From VGJW01 sp035286125 (GTDB taxonomy: Bacteria > Cyanobacteriota > Sericytochromatia > S15B-MN24 > VGJW01), in NCBI GenBank assembly GCA_035286125.1, contig JAYKIS010000001.1, positions 1-64,000 on the forward strand: a stretch of 64,000 nucleotides of DNA, in the 5' to 3' direction. The notes beneath the pieces are model-generated. The model had not been told where the DNA came from. It worked only from the letters and a program-made list of their open reading frames with translations, and did not search any database. This document shows, in pieces, positions 1 to 8,422 of this stretch (positions within the stretch are counted from its first letter, which is position 1; each line of letters opens with the position of its first letter). Both the position numbers and the translations under genes were made by a program.

Positions 1-143
1 GGTTCGTTGGCCGAGGTGTCGACACACGTCACGGGCAGCGTCGGGTCAAGGTCTGGCACATAGCGCATCAGGGCAGGGGCGAGTTGCCCGGGGGCCCGGC
101 GCAGCAACTCGAGCAGGACCTCGTGGAAGGCACTCGGGGGCAT
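1..143 (-). CDS. Partial uncharacterised protein, N-terminal 47 residues
   Basis: The reverse strand opens at ATG 143 with a GAGG-like ribosome site just upstream and stays open to the window edge. The visible residues begin MPPSAFHEVLLELLRRAPG. This resembles the N terminus of a widespread uncharacterised family (starts like MPS.xHE.LLEL.R..P) often annotated as Rpn/PD-(D/E)XK-like, but no nuclease motif is in view. The family link is from memory and weak. The gene is cut by the window, so neither length nor function can be judged. Confidence 0.45.
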   Translation of the reverse strand, partial: MPPSAFHEVLLELLRRAPGQLAPALMRYVPDLDPTLPVTCVDTSANE

Positions 144-265
144 GCCTCGATGCTGACAAGGTACCGGGCCGGGGTCCATTTGCTTGGCATAAGGACTGGG
201 GGCAGGCCGCGTCATGGCACGCCAGCGCCAGCCCCTCCATCAGGCCAGGCCGGCTCGCCCAACCC

Positions 266-1237
266 TCAAGCAGCAGGTGGCTTCGGAGCGCCGATGATCC
301 GCCTGTAGCCCGCCTCGTCCAGGCTGTAGTTCGCCAGGTCACGGACCTCGACGCCCTTCATTCCCGAATGGATCATCTTGTTGTCGCCAATGTAGATACC
401 GACATGGCGCCAAGGTCCCAACGACGAATTGAAGAACACCAGATCCCCGGGCTTGAGCTCCTCGCGGCTGATCGGCGGCAGGTTGTCGCGAAGCGTGAGC
501 GTATAGCTGAGGACCTTGCCCTTGAGCGGCGAGCCGTCGGCCCACGTCAGGCCGGCGCCCAGCACGGCCTGGCCGATGAGGCCCGAGCACTCGACGGGCC
601 CCACGCCGTGGTAGTAATCCGTCGAGCGCGATTGCTTGCTCTTGCTGCCCTTGTCATAGGGCTGACCCAGGAACTGGAAGGCAACGCCAATCATCCGGGC
701 GGCCTGCTCCGAATCGGGAGCCGGCAGTGGCGGAAAAGCTCCACCGACCGGTGCCGGGTTGGCGGCCGAAGGTGCGGAGGGCGCTGCGGCGGCCTGCCGG
801 GGCAAGCCCTCGAGGCCGAGAGCAGCCCAGGTCTGGGTCCCGGCCTCACCATCGACAACCAGTCCCTTTGCGGCCTGAAAGGCCCGGACGGCACGCTCCG
901 TGACCGGTCCGAACCAGCCGTCGATCGGTCCGGGATCGAAACCCGCGTGGGCCAGCATGTGCTGCAGGATCTTGACTTCGATGGCGTTCTCGGACGCGCG
1001 CGACCTGGGCACCTGGACCAGCCACGGCATGGGGCCGAGCATCGGCGGGCCGGCCGGTGCCGGGGCAGCCGGTGGTGGCGGCGGAGCGACCGTGAGGGCG
1101 GGCGAGAGTGACAGGGTGTCAGGTGCGAAACCGCCCGATCGGACCGGTGCCACGGGCAAGGATTCCGCCGTGGGCAACGGGCCGAGTGGCAGCGCCGTCA
1201 AGCCGGGCAGCGCGCCACGTCCGATCGCATGAGACAC
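266..1237 (-). CDS. NlpC/P60 cell-wall hydrolase with peptidoglycan-binding domain
   Basis: Predicted 323-residue cell-wall peptidase that would cut stem-peptide bonds in peptidoglycan. Residues about 1-75 are Pro/Ala-rich with no clear signal peptide. Residues about 83-145 form a PG_binding_1 domain (IDGWFGPVTERAVRAFQ). Residues about 175-320 are NlpC/P60 with the expected Cys217 (VECSGL), His278 (RHVGIYIG) and His290 (MIHSG). Start chosen as GTG 1237 because GGAGG lies 7 bases upstream; the longer open frame would run into the divergent gene at 1365. Export route is unclear because the N terminus is not a standard signal sequence. Confidence 0.85.
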   Translation of the reverse strand: MSHAIGRGALPGLTALPLGPLPTAESLPVAPVRSGGFAPDTLSLSPALTVAPPPPPAAPAPAGPPMLGPMPWLVQVPRSRASENAIEVKILQHMLAHAGFDPGPIDGWFGPVTERAVRAFQAAKGLVVDGEAGTQTWAALGLEGLPRQAAAAPSAPSAANPAPVGGAFPPLPAPDSEQAARMIGVAFQFLGQPYDKGSKSKQSRSTDYYHGVGPVECSGLIGQAVLGAGLTWADGSPLKGKVLSYTLTLRDNLPPISREELKPGDLVFFNSSLGPWRHVGIYIGDNKMIHSGMKGVEVRDLANYSLDEAGYRRIIGAPKPPAA

Positions 1238-1364
1238 GGCACATCCTCCAAGGGACGGGCGGCTGGGGTGGAACGCAGTGTCAATTCTATCCCGACGCCC
1301 GGGGGAGAACTTGCGCAGCCCGAACCTCACGCCGGCGTCGGACCAAACCGGGTACAAGCCAGTC

Positions 1365-1880
1365 ATGCTTGCGCTCGAAGGCTCCCTGACCCGGGATCGC
1401 GTCCTGCCCACGACTGTCGGCCACTGCCTCGACCTGTTCGGGGACCTCGCCGGCCTGCTGGCGCGGGTGCCGGCCGTCTCCAGCATCGACCCCTTTGCCC
1501 CCGATCACTGCCGCGTCATCCTGAAGCCCTTGGGGGCCCTCGACTACCATCTCTGGCTGGCGACCGACCTGCAAATGGTCCGCACGGGTGACACCGTAAG
1601 CCTGCAGAGCCTGGCCTTTGACCCGGAGGATCCGTGGATCGGGGAAGGCGTGCTCCTCTACCGCTATGCCAGCACCACCCGGATGAACGCAGTCGACGGT
1701 GGCACCCGGGTTCTCCACGAAGTATCCGTGCGCGTCGACGTACCCCTGCCGGCCTTCTTGCAAAAGATGCCCCTGGGCATCGTCAAGAGTGCGGCCGATT
1801 CCGTGATGACCAGCAAGCTCAAGGAGCTGGTCCTGCAACTCGAGCGCTGCGTGGACGACGAGATCGCCCGCAAGCCCTGA
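1365..1880 (+). CDS. SRPBCC-like (DUF1997-type) protein
   Basis: A 171-residue soluble protein with no signal peptide or membrane segment. Alternating beta-strand patterns followed by a long C-terminal helix (residues about 140-171) look like the SRPBCC/START helix-grip fold, and the overall style recalls DUF1997 proteins common in cyanobacteria. That assignment is by impression only. The ATG at 1365 is preferred over upstream in-frame starts because those overlap the promoter region of the divergent NlpC/P60 gene. It converges with the DciA-like gene, 14 bases away. Ligand and role are unknown. Confidence 0.6.
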   Translation: MLALEGSLTRDRVLPTTVGHCLDLFGDLAGLLARVPAVSSIDPFAPDHCRVILKPLGALDYHLWLATDLQMVRTGDTVSLQSLAFDPEDPWIGEGVLLYRYASTTRMNAVDGGTRVLHEVSVRVDVPLPAFLQKMPLGIVKSAADSVMTSKLKELVLQLERCVDDEIARKP

Positions 1881-1894
1881 ATGGCGGCGCCCGG

Positions 1895-2431
1895 TCAGTC
1901 GCGCCTTCCCCGGCGCGCCCGGGCGATCGCGATCTGGCGCCGACGCAACATGATCTCCAGGTCCGCCCAGCGCCGGGCATGCTCCGGGTTGCGGATGGTT
2001 GCGGCGGCACGCGCCCGGATTTCCGCCACGACGGCGAGCGGTAGTTCGGGGATGGGTTCTGCCGGACGCACGGCGCGCACCGGAGGCAGGGGAATGCCGC
2101 CGTCGGGCGCCCCGGGCTGCCAACGCCCTCTCGGGGGGGCCTGCACGGCCCGGATGCCCACCACCCGAACCGAAGGCAACAGTTGTCCGTAGCGCTCCAG
2201 CCACGCAGGCGAGAGGAAGGCCAGCTCCTGGGCCCACACGGAGGACAACGGGCGGACCCAGAGCGTCCCGTCCGTGAACCTGACGGGTTCGAGCTGGGCC
2301 GAGGCCGTGGGACCGGCCACCTCGGGCCAGAGCGCGACGACCTTGGCCGCGGCCAGGAGGCCCGGTCGTTTCAGGGTCCTGCCCACGAGCCCGCCGATGG
2401 CTCTCGGCTCGCCCCCCCTGCCCCGTCTCAA
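1895..2431 (-). CDS. DUF721/DciA-like protein
   Basis: A 178-residue protein whose N-terminal 90 residues match the DUF721 pattern (LVGRTLKRPGLL...W.EVAG....A..EPV.F.DGTLWV....S.WAQEL). DciA of this family loads the replicative helicase in bacteria that lack DnaC/DnaI. The C-terminal half is Pro/Arg-rich with a predicted basic helix, often seen in such proteins. Start chosen as TTG 2431: it forms a TTGA overlap with the stop of the upstream transglycosylase gene and has GAGGGGCGGC just upstream, implying translational coupling. Family assignment is fairly good; the helicase-loading role is inferred. Confidence 0.7.
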   Translation of the reverse strand: MRRGRGGEPRAIGGLVGRTLKRPGLLAAAKVVALWPEVAGPTASAQLEPVRFTDGTLWVRPLSSVWAQELAFLSPAWLERYGQLLPSVRVVGIRAVQAPPRGRWQPGAPDGGIPLPPVRAVRPAEPIPELPLAVVAEIRARAAATIRNPEHARRWADLEIMLRRRQIAIARARRGRRD

Positions 2432-3000
2432 GTGCCGCCCCTCAACGCCTGGCGCAGGCCGTCCCCGTACAGCCAGCGGTAGGCCCGGTAAGCCCACTCG
2501 GTCCGCCACACATAGGTGCGCGTCTCGGGGTAGGCCTCCTCGAGCGTGGTCCAGCGCGCGACCTTGGAGGCCCCTGCGTTGTAGGCGGCAAGCACGCGAC
2601 GCCGATCCCCCGCGAAAGGTCCATGCAAGTAGCGCAGGTAGGCCACCCCGAGCCGCACGTTGACAGCCGGCTCGAAGAGGTGGCCGGACGGATCGGGCGC
2701 ACCGGTTCGCCCGGCCACCCAACGCGCCGTATCGGGCATGAGCTGCATCAGGCCGCAGGCACCGGCCGACGACCTTGCCCTGATGTCGAAGCCGGACTCG
2801 ACGCGAATGACGGCAGCCACCAGCAAGGGATCCAGGTCGTTGCGGGCCGCCTCCCGCTCGATCAGTTCGCGATGCGCGTAAGGAAAGAGCCAGCGGCCAC
2901 CGGCCCACGCAGCTCCCGCTCCCCCGACGAGCACGACCAGCAGCAAGGCGAGCCCCACCAAGGGGGCCCTGCGCCGGGGGGGGCTGGCCATGCCCCCCAT
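2428..3000 (-). CDS. Membrane-anchored lytic transglycosylase (SLT family)
   Basis: About 190 residues. A single N-terminal membrane segment (LVGLALLLVVLVGGAGAAWA) anchors the protein outward. It is followed by an SLT domain with the hallmark motifs: VAAVIRVESGFDIRARS containing the catalytic Glu, then GACGLMQLMPDTA, then AYNAG. It would cleave glycan strands of peptidoglycan to 1,6-anhydro ends. Two starts are possible, ATG 3000 or ATG 2991; the second has a better-placed GGGG. Only 4 bases separate it from coaE upstream, and its stop overlaps the next gene, so the three genes form one leftward operon. Confidence 0.9.
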   Translation of the reverse strand: MGGMASPPRRRAPLVGLALLLVVLVGGAGAAWAGGRWLFPYAHRELIEREAARNDLDPLLVAAVIRVESGFDIRARSSAGACGLMQLMPDTARWVAGRTGAPDPSGHLFEPAVNVRLGVAYLRYLHGPFAGDRRRVLAAYNAGASKVARWTTLEEAYPETRTYVWRTEWAYRAYRWLYGDGLRQALRGGT

Positions 3001-3004
3001 GCTA

Positions 3005-3661
3005 TCAATTGACCTGCCGACGTGTGGCCAAGGCAGCCTCGACCACGGCACGGACCCGTTCTGCAAGGTCTTGCCGGCTGCCGTCATTCATGATCAGCCG
3101 GTCCGCACGAGCCACCTTGTCTGCGAGTGGCGCCTGTGCAGCGATCCTTACATGAACCTCGTCGCCCGACAGGCCGTCCCGGCCCGCGAGGCGCGCCTGC
3201 TGGTCGGCATCGGGGCACGCAACGACCCAGACCTCGTCGAACCGATCCTCGAGACCCGACTCATAGAGCAGGGGAATGACCTCGACGACAAGCGCAGGCC
3301 GCACACCCGAAGGCAATGCAGCCTGTTCGCGCAGGCGCTCCTCGGCACGCGCCCGGATGCGTGGATGAAGGATGGCCTCCAGCTGGCGACGTGCCGCCAC
3401 ATCGGAGAACACGCGACGACCGAGCGCCTTTCGATCGAGCGAGCCATCCGGGGCCACGACGTCTTTCCCGAAGATCCCGACAACCTCACGATAGGCATCC
3501 TGTCCGGGCCGCACCACGTCCCGGGCCAGGATGTCGGCATCGATCACGGCCGCCCCGAGCCGCGTCAGGATGTCCGAAACCGTGCTCTTGCCTGTGGCAA
3601 TGCCGCCCGTCAGGCCCACGTGGAGAAAGGGCAGGGCGGCCTTCAGGGGTCGATAGGGCAT
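3005..3661 (-). CDS. coaE: Dephospho-CoA kinase
   Basis: 218 residues, a normal length for CoaE, which phosphorylates dephospho-CoA in the last step of coenzyme A synthesis. The P-loop GGIATGKST is at residues 19-27. Other CoaE signatures are visible: VIDADILAR, the HPRIR segment, and VEVIPLLYESGLEDRFDEVWVV with the conserved PLLYE. First gene of the coaE-transglycosylase-dciA cluster, transcribed divergently from the EF-hand lipoprotein across a region containing a perfect inverted repeat. Confidence 0.95.
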   Translation of the reverse strand: MPYRPLKAALPFLHVGLTGGIATGKSTVSDILTRLGAAVIDADILARDVVRPGQDAYREVVGIFGKDVVAPDGSLDRKALGRRVFSDVAARRQLEAILHPRIRARAEERLREQAALPSGVRPALVVEVIPLLYESGLEDRFDEVWVVACPDADQQARLAGRDGLSGDEVHVRIAAQAPLADKVARADRLIMNDGSRQDLAERVRAVVEAALATRRQVN

Positions 3662-3672
3662 TGCGAATTTAC

Positions 3673-3703
3673 CTGATCTTAACCGGAAAGCAGGAAAGAT
3701 CAG
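3673..3703. promoter_or_regulatory. Perfect 8-bp inverted repeat between divergent genes
   Basis: CTGATCTT (3673-3680) and AAGATCAG (3696-3703) are separated by 15 bases, between coaE and the EF-hand lipoprotein gene. The wide spacer makes a hairpin terminator unlikely, while the size fits a dimeric repressor or activator site. It lies just 11 bases upstream of the coaE start. No regulator can be named. Confidence 0.4.
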
Positions 3704-3822
3704 AACGCGTTAGGCGGATATTATCCATAGGTTAATCGCTTCCCCGGGCCTGCCGTGCATCCGGGATTGTCCCTTTCCCCCATCCCCCCGACAACCCCCG
3801 CAAGGGGGAGGAGCCTCATCAG

Positions 3823-4629
3823 ATGAAGCCCATCCGCTCTGCCGCCCTGACCGGTGCCCTCGTGGCGACCACGGGCCTGCTGGGCTGCGGGACCACCCCG
3901 AACGCAGCTGTGACCGCCACCGCATCGAACGGTGTCTCTGCCCAGTCCTCCGCTGTCCTTCGCCAGGGCTTCGAGGATGTCCACAAGGCCATATTCGGCG
4001 TCATCGACAGCAACACCGACGGCAATATCGACGAGTACGAGGCCGGGCCGTTCTTCAACCTGCGGACCGAGTTCCCCCGCGCCGACAAGTCCAAGGCCGG
4101 CATCATCAACTACAACGAGTTCATGAGCTATGCCACCAAGGGCGGCTTCCTGGGCTCGGCGGATACGCCGGAGCGCTTCCTCGACCGTGAGCGCCGCAAC
4201 CTGGACCGTGCCTTCAAGGCCCTCGACGTGGCCCCCAAGAAGGGTTGGTTCGAGTACGGCGACGGCTACCTGTCCTCCACCGAGGTCTCCCGCAAGGCCG
4301 TGACGAACCTCGGACTCGCCTACAGCTACCCCAAGCTGCACCTCGAGGTCCGGGTCAAGGGCTTCCGCCGCGCCGACTTCCTGGGTGCCGACAAGACCGG
4401 CGACAAGCGCCTGTCGCAGGGTGAGTTCGAGGACCTCTACATCAAGGCGGTCGTGGACCTGATCGGCAAGCTGGCCAAGAAGCCGGGCGGCAGCCCCGCC
4501 CCGATGCCCAGCGACCCGGGCACCGCCCCGGCCGATCCCGGCGCCGGTGCGCCCCCGGCAGCACCGCCCACCCCCGGCATCAAGGTTGTCGACAGCGACA
4601 GCTGGGCCATCTGGAGTGACCTGCTGTAA
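3823..4629 (+). CDS. EF-hand calcium-binding lipoprotein
   Basis: 268 residues. A signal peptide ends in the lipobox LLGC (Cys22). EF-hand loops are visible at residues 62-73 (DSNTDGNIDEYE, all ligand positions good) and 88-99 (weaker), and near residue 195 (DKTGDKRLSQGE, good). A degenerate copy lies between. The C-terminal 50 residues are a Pro/Ala/Gly-rich tail. The protein probably sits on the periplasmic or outer face of a membrane and binds calcium as a sensor or scaffold. GGGGGAGG lies about 9 bases before the ATG. It is monocistronic and followed by a hairpin shared with gmk. Confidence 0.8.
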   Translation: MKPIRSAALTGALVATTGLLGCGTTPNAAVTATASNGVSAQSSAVLRQGFEDVHKAIFGVIDSNTDGNIDEYEAGPFFNLRTEFPRADKSKAGIINYNEFMSYATKGGFLGSADTPERFLDRERRNLDRAFKALDVAPKKGWFEYGDGYLSSTEVSRKAVTNLGLAYSYPKLHLEVRVKGFRRADFLGADKTGDKRLSQGEFEDLYIKAVVDLIGKLAKKPGGSPAPMPSDPGTAPADPGAGAPPAAPPTPGIKVVDSDSWAIWSDLL

Positions 4630-4645
4630 CTGCAGTCCCGCTCAG

Positions 4646-4682
4646 GAACGCCGGGTCCCCTTTAACGGTGGGCCCGGCGTTC
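4646..4682. terminator. Bidirectional hairpin between EF-hand gene and gmk
   Basis: An inverted repeat with arms GAACGCCGGG.CC and GG.CCCGGCGTTC surrounds a short loop between two convergent genes; the right arm lies within the last codons of gmk. Only short T runs follow on either side, so it is a likely but not textbook terminator. Confidence 0.6.
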
Positions 4683-5237
4683 TTGCATCAGATTCTCCAC
4701 GGCCACCCTCAAGGCCTCAGGCTCCAAAGGAGGCAACAGGACATCGGCACAGGCGCGGATGGCTTCAGCCTCGTCCCGCGCCAGAACCAGGCGAGTTTGG
4801 ATGTCCGACTCGGCGTCCCCGCGCCCTGCCAGGCGTCTGCGAAGCTCATCCTCTCCCGGGCCAGCCAGGCCCAGAACGACCATCGGCCTGCCGAGGCCCT
4901 GGCGCAGGTTGGCGACGCCCGGGGGATCGACGACGACGATGACGGCCTGCCGTCCGTCGCCGAGCGAGGACCAAGGCAGGCCGTACCTGTACCCCCCGTA
5001 CCGGGTGTGCTCGACCAGTTCTCCCCCCCCCAGCATGGCCGAGAAGGCCTCCTCGGAGCGGAAGCAGTAGTCCACCCCGTCCCGCTCGCCCTGCCGCGGC
5101 GGGCGTGTCGTGCACGTGACGGCCCGTACCAGGCCGTCACGCGAACGCACCAGCGCCTCAACCAAGGTCGTCTTGCCGCTGCCAGACGGACCGACGACCA
5201 CCCACAGGGGATCGCCGGTGCCGTCGCCAGGAATCAA
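4662..5237 (-). CDS. gmk: Guanylate kinase
   Basis: 191 residues, normal for Gmk, which converts GMP to GDP. The P-loop GPSGSGKTT is at residues 16-24. The GMP-binding segment has TTRPPRQGERDGVDY, then the ELVEHTRYGGYRYG stretch. The start is TTG 5237, overlapping the TGA of the upstream M16 peptidase gene as TTGA, so translation is probably coupled. An association with an envelope peptidase has no obvious metabolic logic; the coupling may only set dosage. The N-terminal Gly/Asp extension is about 8 residues longer than usual. Confidence 0.93.
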   Translation of the reverse strand: MIPGDGTGDPLWVVVGPSGSGKTTLVEALVRSRDGLVRAVTCTTRPPRQGERDGVDYCFRSEEAFSAMLGGGELVEHTRYGGYRYGLPWSSLGDGRQAVIVVVDPPGVANLRQGLGRPMVVLGLAGPGEDELRRRLAGRGDAESDIQTRLVLARDEAEAIRACADVLLPPLEPEALRVAVENLMQERRAHR

Positions 5238-8134
5238 GGCGTTCCGCTCCGTTCGCCAGCCGGCACCCAGGGACCCGACACCACCGTCCGCAGGTCATCC
5301 TTGCGAATGCGTCCGCGGAACAAGGCGATGACGCCGTCCCGATTGACGTCACCCATCATCCGGGCGTACTCCTCCCACCGCGTCTTGAGGCCTTGGGGGC
5401 CATCCGCCTCGCGGATGTCGAAGTGATCCATCAGCTCCATGGCATAGCCAGCCACGCCACCCATCGACGACAGCGAGACCGCCAGATCCCCGACCAGGGC
5501 GTTGCGGGCGTCCGCGATGTCCTCGGGCGTGATGCCGTTCGGATTGCGGGTATTGGCCGGCACAAAGCCGTCGAGCACCTTGCGGAACTCCTCGAGGGCC
5601 GTGTCGACGTTGTCGCGGTTGACCGTAATGCCTGTGGTCCAGACGCCATCACGCCCCTGGACGCCACGCGCCGGCGAGAAGCCCGATGTCACGCCATAGG
5701 TCAGGCCCAACTGGTCCCGCAGGCGCAAGCCAAGGCGACCCGTCAGCGTCGACCCCCCCAGCAGGTGGTTCATGACACGCATCGCATACCAGCTGCGCTC
5801 GCTGCGCTTGAGCGCCAGGCGGCAGCCGATGCGCACCTCCACGTTGGCGGCCTCACCGACGAAATCGGACGCGATGCCCCGAGCCTGCGTCGGCGACGCC
5901 TTGAAGGTCGGCAGCAATGACGGCTCGCTATCCGCAGCATTCGCGGGCAGCCGATTGAGCGTGTCGTTGCTGGCTAGATCGAAACCCGCCAAGCCACGAC
6001 GCCAACCTGCCGTCGCATTCTCGACGAACCCGAAGACCTCGTCGGCCACGATGTCGCCGACCACGACCATCCGGGTGGCATCGGGTCCGTAGAAGGCTTG
6101 GTGGAAGCGCTTGAGATCCGCGCTGGTCAACGCGCCAAGGCTGGCGATCTGGGCATCGGGCTCTGCGGGGTGGTAGGGATGTTGTTCCGAGAACAGCTGC
6201 TGGCGCAGCAGGCGTGACGCCCGCACGGCAGGCTGGTCCTCGCCCTCGCGGATCCGCGCAATCCGCTGATCCCGCAACAGCTTGAGCTCGGTCTCAGGGA
6301 ACGAAGGCTGTGCCAGCATCTCGAGGGTTGCCCCGAGCAGAAGTCCGGCGTCTTTCTTGACCGCCCGCCCCCGGAAGCCGGTCGTCTCGTCGCCGGTCGA
6401 GAACGTGATGGATGCGCCTACGCTGTCGAGGTCCCGTGCCAGCGTCAGGCGGTCGCGCTTCTGCGTGCCCCGCTCGAGCATCGAGGCCGTGATGGCCGCG
6501 AGGCCCGCGCGATTCCTGGGCAGCTCGCTGCCGACAGGCAGCCGGTCCAGCAGGCTGCCGGCCTGCACCCAGCCCTGCACCGAGATCGTGGGGGCACCCG
6601 GGCGCTCGAGTACGGAGACGACCAGGCCATTCTCGAGTTGCCGGACCTTCCAATCCGGGGCCGGCCGCGACAAGGGCGGCTTCGTTTCCCACGCCTGCAG
6701 CGGCATGCGCTCGACGGTCTCGCGGGAGGCCGTGGCCTTGCCCTTACCTGCATCCGGGCGCTTGATCCGGGGGCCGTCCTTGGTTGCCACATATCGGCCG
6801 ACGGTACGCGCCAAAGGGTCCAGGAACTCGATGGCCGCGACCTTGACCGCTTCCGGCTCGACGGCCGCCATCTGCTCCTGCAGGCTGAAGAACCGCTTCC
6901 AGTCGCCCAGGATCCACCACTGGCCCAGGGCCGACGCAAAGCCCGAGGTACTCTCGACGCGATAGGCCGCTGAGGCAGCAGCCTGGTTCTTGGCCGCCGC
7001 GACCTCGGCAGGAGTGACGCCCTCGGTCCGGACGCGCTCGATCTCCTCGGTGATGGCCTCCTCGACCTTGGCGTGCTGTCCACCCTGCGGCAAGGTCGCC
7101 TCGATCCAGAAGAGGCCGGCGTCCCGCAATTGCTCGGCATCGACGGAGACGTCGGTCGCGAGGCCCGAATCGACCAGGCGACGAACCAGACGGCTGTTCG
7201 AGCCACCACCCAGGACCGACTCGAGGATGGCAATCTGCGGCGTCTTGGGCGAAAGCGCACCCGGCAGCTTGTAGGCCATCGAAACCAGGTTGGTCTCGCC
7301 ACGGCGGCGCAACTCGATCCGGCGCTCGCCGGACTGGGTCTCTTCCTCGGTATAGGGCTCGGCCACGTCCGGCCCCTTGGGGATTCCCCCGAAGGCCTGC
7401 TTGATGCGACGCACTGCGTCGTTGCGATCGAAGTCGCCGACCAGCACCGCCACTGCGTTATTGGGGTGGTAGTAGGAGTCGTAGAACTTCTTGAGCTTGT
7501 CGGTCGAGACGCCCTCGACGTCGCTGCGGTAACCGATGATGGGGTGGCCGTAGGGATGGGAGAGGAAGGCCACGTCGCGGACGGACTGGTAGAGGATGCG
7601 GCTGGGTTCGTTCTCGCCCCGCTCGAGCTCGTTGCGGACGACTGTCATCTCGGGCCGGCGCTCCGCGTCCAGAATCAGGGCATCCCGCATCCGGTCGGCC
7701 TCGATGGCCAGGCCCATGTCGAGCCGGTCGCTGGCATAAGTCTCGAAGTAGTTGGTGAAGTCGTAGCTGGTGCTGGCGTTGAAGCGGGCACCGTTGCGGC
7801 CGAGCACCTGGGCAATCTGACCCTTGCGGAAGGATTTGGTCCCCTTGAAAAGCATGTGCTCGAGCAGGTGGGCGCTGCCCGTGATGCCGACACCCTCGTT
7901 CCGGCTTCCCACCCGGTACCAGACCATCCACGTGACGACGGGGGCCGCGCGATCGGGCTTCAACAGCACCGTCAGGCCGTTGGGCAGCTTCAGCTCCTCG
8001 ACCTGCGCGGAATCTGCGGCCACGAACATGGGCGGCTGGGCCTCGATGGCCGCCTCGGGAGGCTTCGCGGCCTGGCCGCAACCCACCATGAGGGACACGG
8101 CGAAAGCCATTGCCAGACGGATGGAACGATGCAT
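5234..8134 (-). CDS. Double-domain M16 zinc metallopeptidase lipoprotein
   Basis: 966 residues. The signal peptide ends in a lipobox with Cys19 (LMVGC). The N-terminal M16 half carries the inverted zinc motif HLLEH (His89, Glu92, His93) and the downstream NELERGENEPSR region with the third zinc ligand. The second half (from about residue 500) is a degenerate M16 copy without HxxEH, normal for tandem M16 enzymes such as pitrilysin-like proteases, where it closes the peptide chamber. Start ATG 8134 is chosen for its lipoprotein signal and GGAG upstream. It would degrade peptides in the periplasm. A longer open frame upstream to 9040 is not coding. Confidence 0.92.
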   Translation of the reverse strand: MHRSIRLAMAFAVSLMVGCGQAAKPPEAAIEAQPPMFVAADSAQVEELKLPNGLTVLLKPDRAAPVVTWMVWYRVGSRNEGVGITGSAHLLEHMLFKGTKSFRKGQIAQVLGRNGARFNASTSYDFTNYFETYASDRLDMGLAIEADRMRDALILDAERRPEMTVVRNELERGENEPSRILYQSVRDVAFLSHPYGHPIIGYRSDVEGVSTDKLKKFYDSYYHPNNAVAVLVGDFDRNDAVRRIKQAFGGIPKGPDVAEPYTEEETQSGERRIELRRRGETNLVSMAYKLPGALSPKTPQIAILESVLGGGSNSRLVRRLVDSGLATDVSVDAEQLRDAGLFWIEATLPQGGQHAKVEEAITEEIERVRTEGVTPAEVAAAKNQAAASAAYRVESTSGFASALGQWWILGDWKRFFSLQEQMAAVEPEAVKVAAIEFLDPLARTVGRYVATKDGPRIKRPDAGKGKATASRETVERMPLQAWETKPPLSRPAPDWKVRQLENGLVVSVLERPGAPTISVQGWVQAGSLLDRLPVGSELPRNRAGLAAITASMLERGTQKRDRLTLARDLDSVGASITFSTGDETTGFRGRAVKKDAGLLLGATLEMLAQPSFPETELKLLRDQRIARIREGEDQPAVRASRLLRQQLFSEQHPYHPAEPDAQIASLGALTSADLKRFHQAFYGPDATRMVVVGDIVADEVFGFVENATAGWRRGLAGFDLASNDTLNRLPANAADSEPSLLPTFKASPTQARGIASDFVGEAANVEVRIGCRLALKRSERSWYAMRVMNHLLGGSTLTGRLGLRLRDQLGLTYGVTSGFSPARGVQGRDGVWTTGITVNRDNVDTALEEFRKVLDGFVPANTRNPNGITPEDIADARNALVGDLAVSLSSMGGVAGYAMELMDHFDIREADGPQGLKTRWEEYARMMGDVNRDGVIALFRGRIRKDDLRTVVSGPWVPAGERSGTP

Positions 8135-8232
8135 GCGAGGAATCTCCGGCGGGCCGCCTGCGAGCGGCGTCATCCGGAGCATCATGCCCGGAATCTGCCT
8201 CCCGTCACGACCCCGGTCCGGATTTCCACCAC

Positions 8233-8313
8233 GGAGAATGCTTCTCCACCGTGCGAAACTGTCATACACCAAGTTACTCCCCATGGTGAATAACTCCTTG
8301 TCATCAAGGAGTT
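8233..8313 (-). promoter_or_regulatory. Putative M16 promoter flanked by two inverted repeats
   Basis: On the reverse strand TTCACC (8290-8285), an 18-base spacer and TATGAC (8266-8261) give a plausible promoter. A perfect 9-bp repeat, AACTCCTTG-TCAT-CAAGGAGTT (8292-8313), lies directly upstream of the -35. A 6-bp repeat, GGAGAA-TGC-TTCTCC (8233-8247), lies just downstream of the -10. The placement suggests operators, though the first could also fold as a hairpin. Confidence 0.4.
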
Positions 8314-8422
8314 CATGTGCTCCGTGGAGAACCGGAGCATAGATGCTCCCGACCCTGCGGCAGGTGCCGCCAGCACAAGGCAGACAGGACAAGCTTGGGT
8401 CCCATGGGGTACAAGCCGTTGC

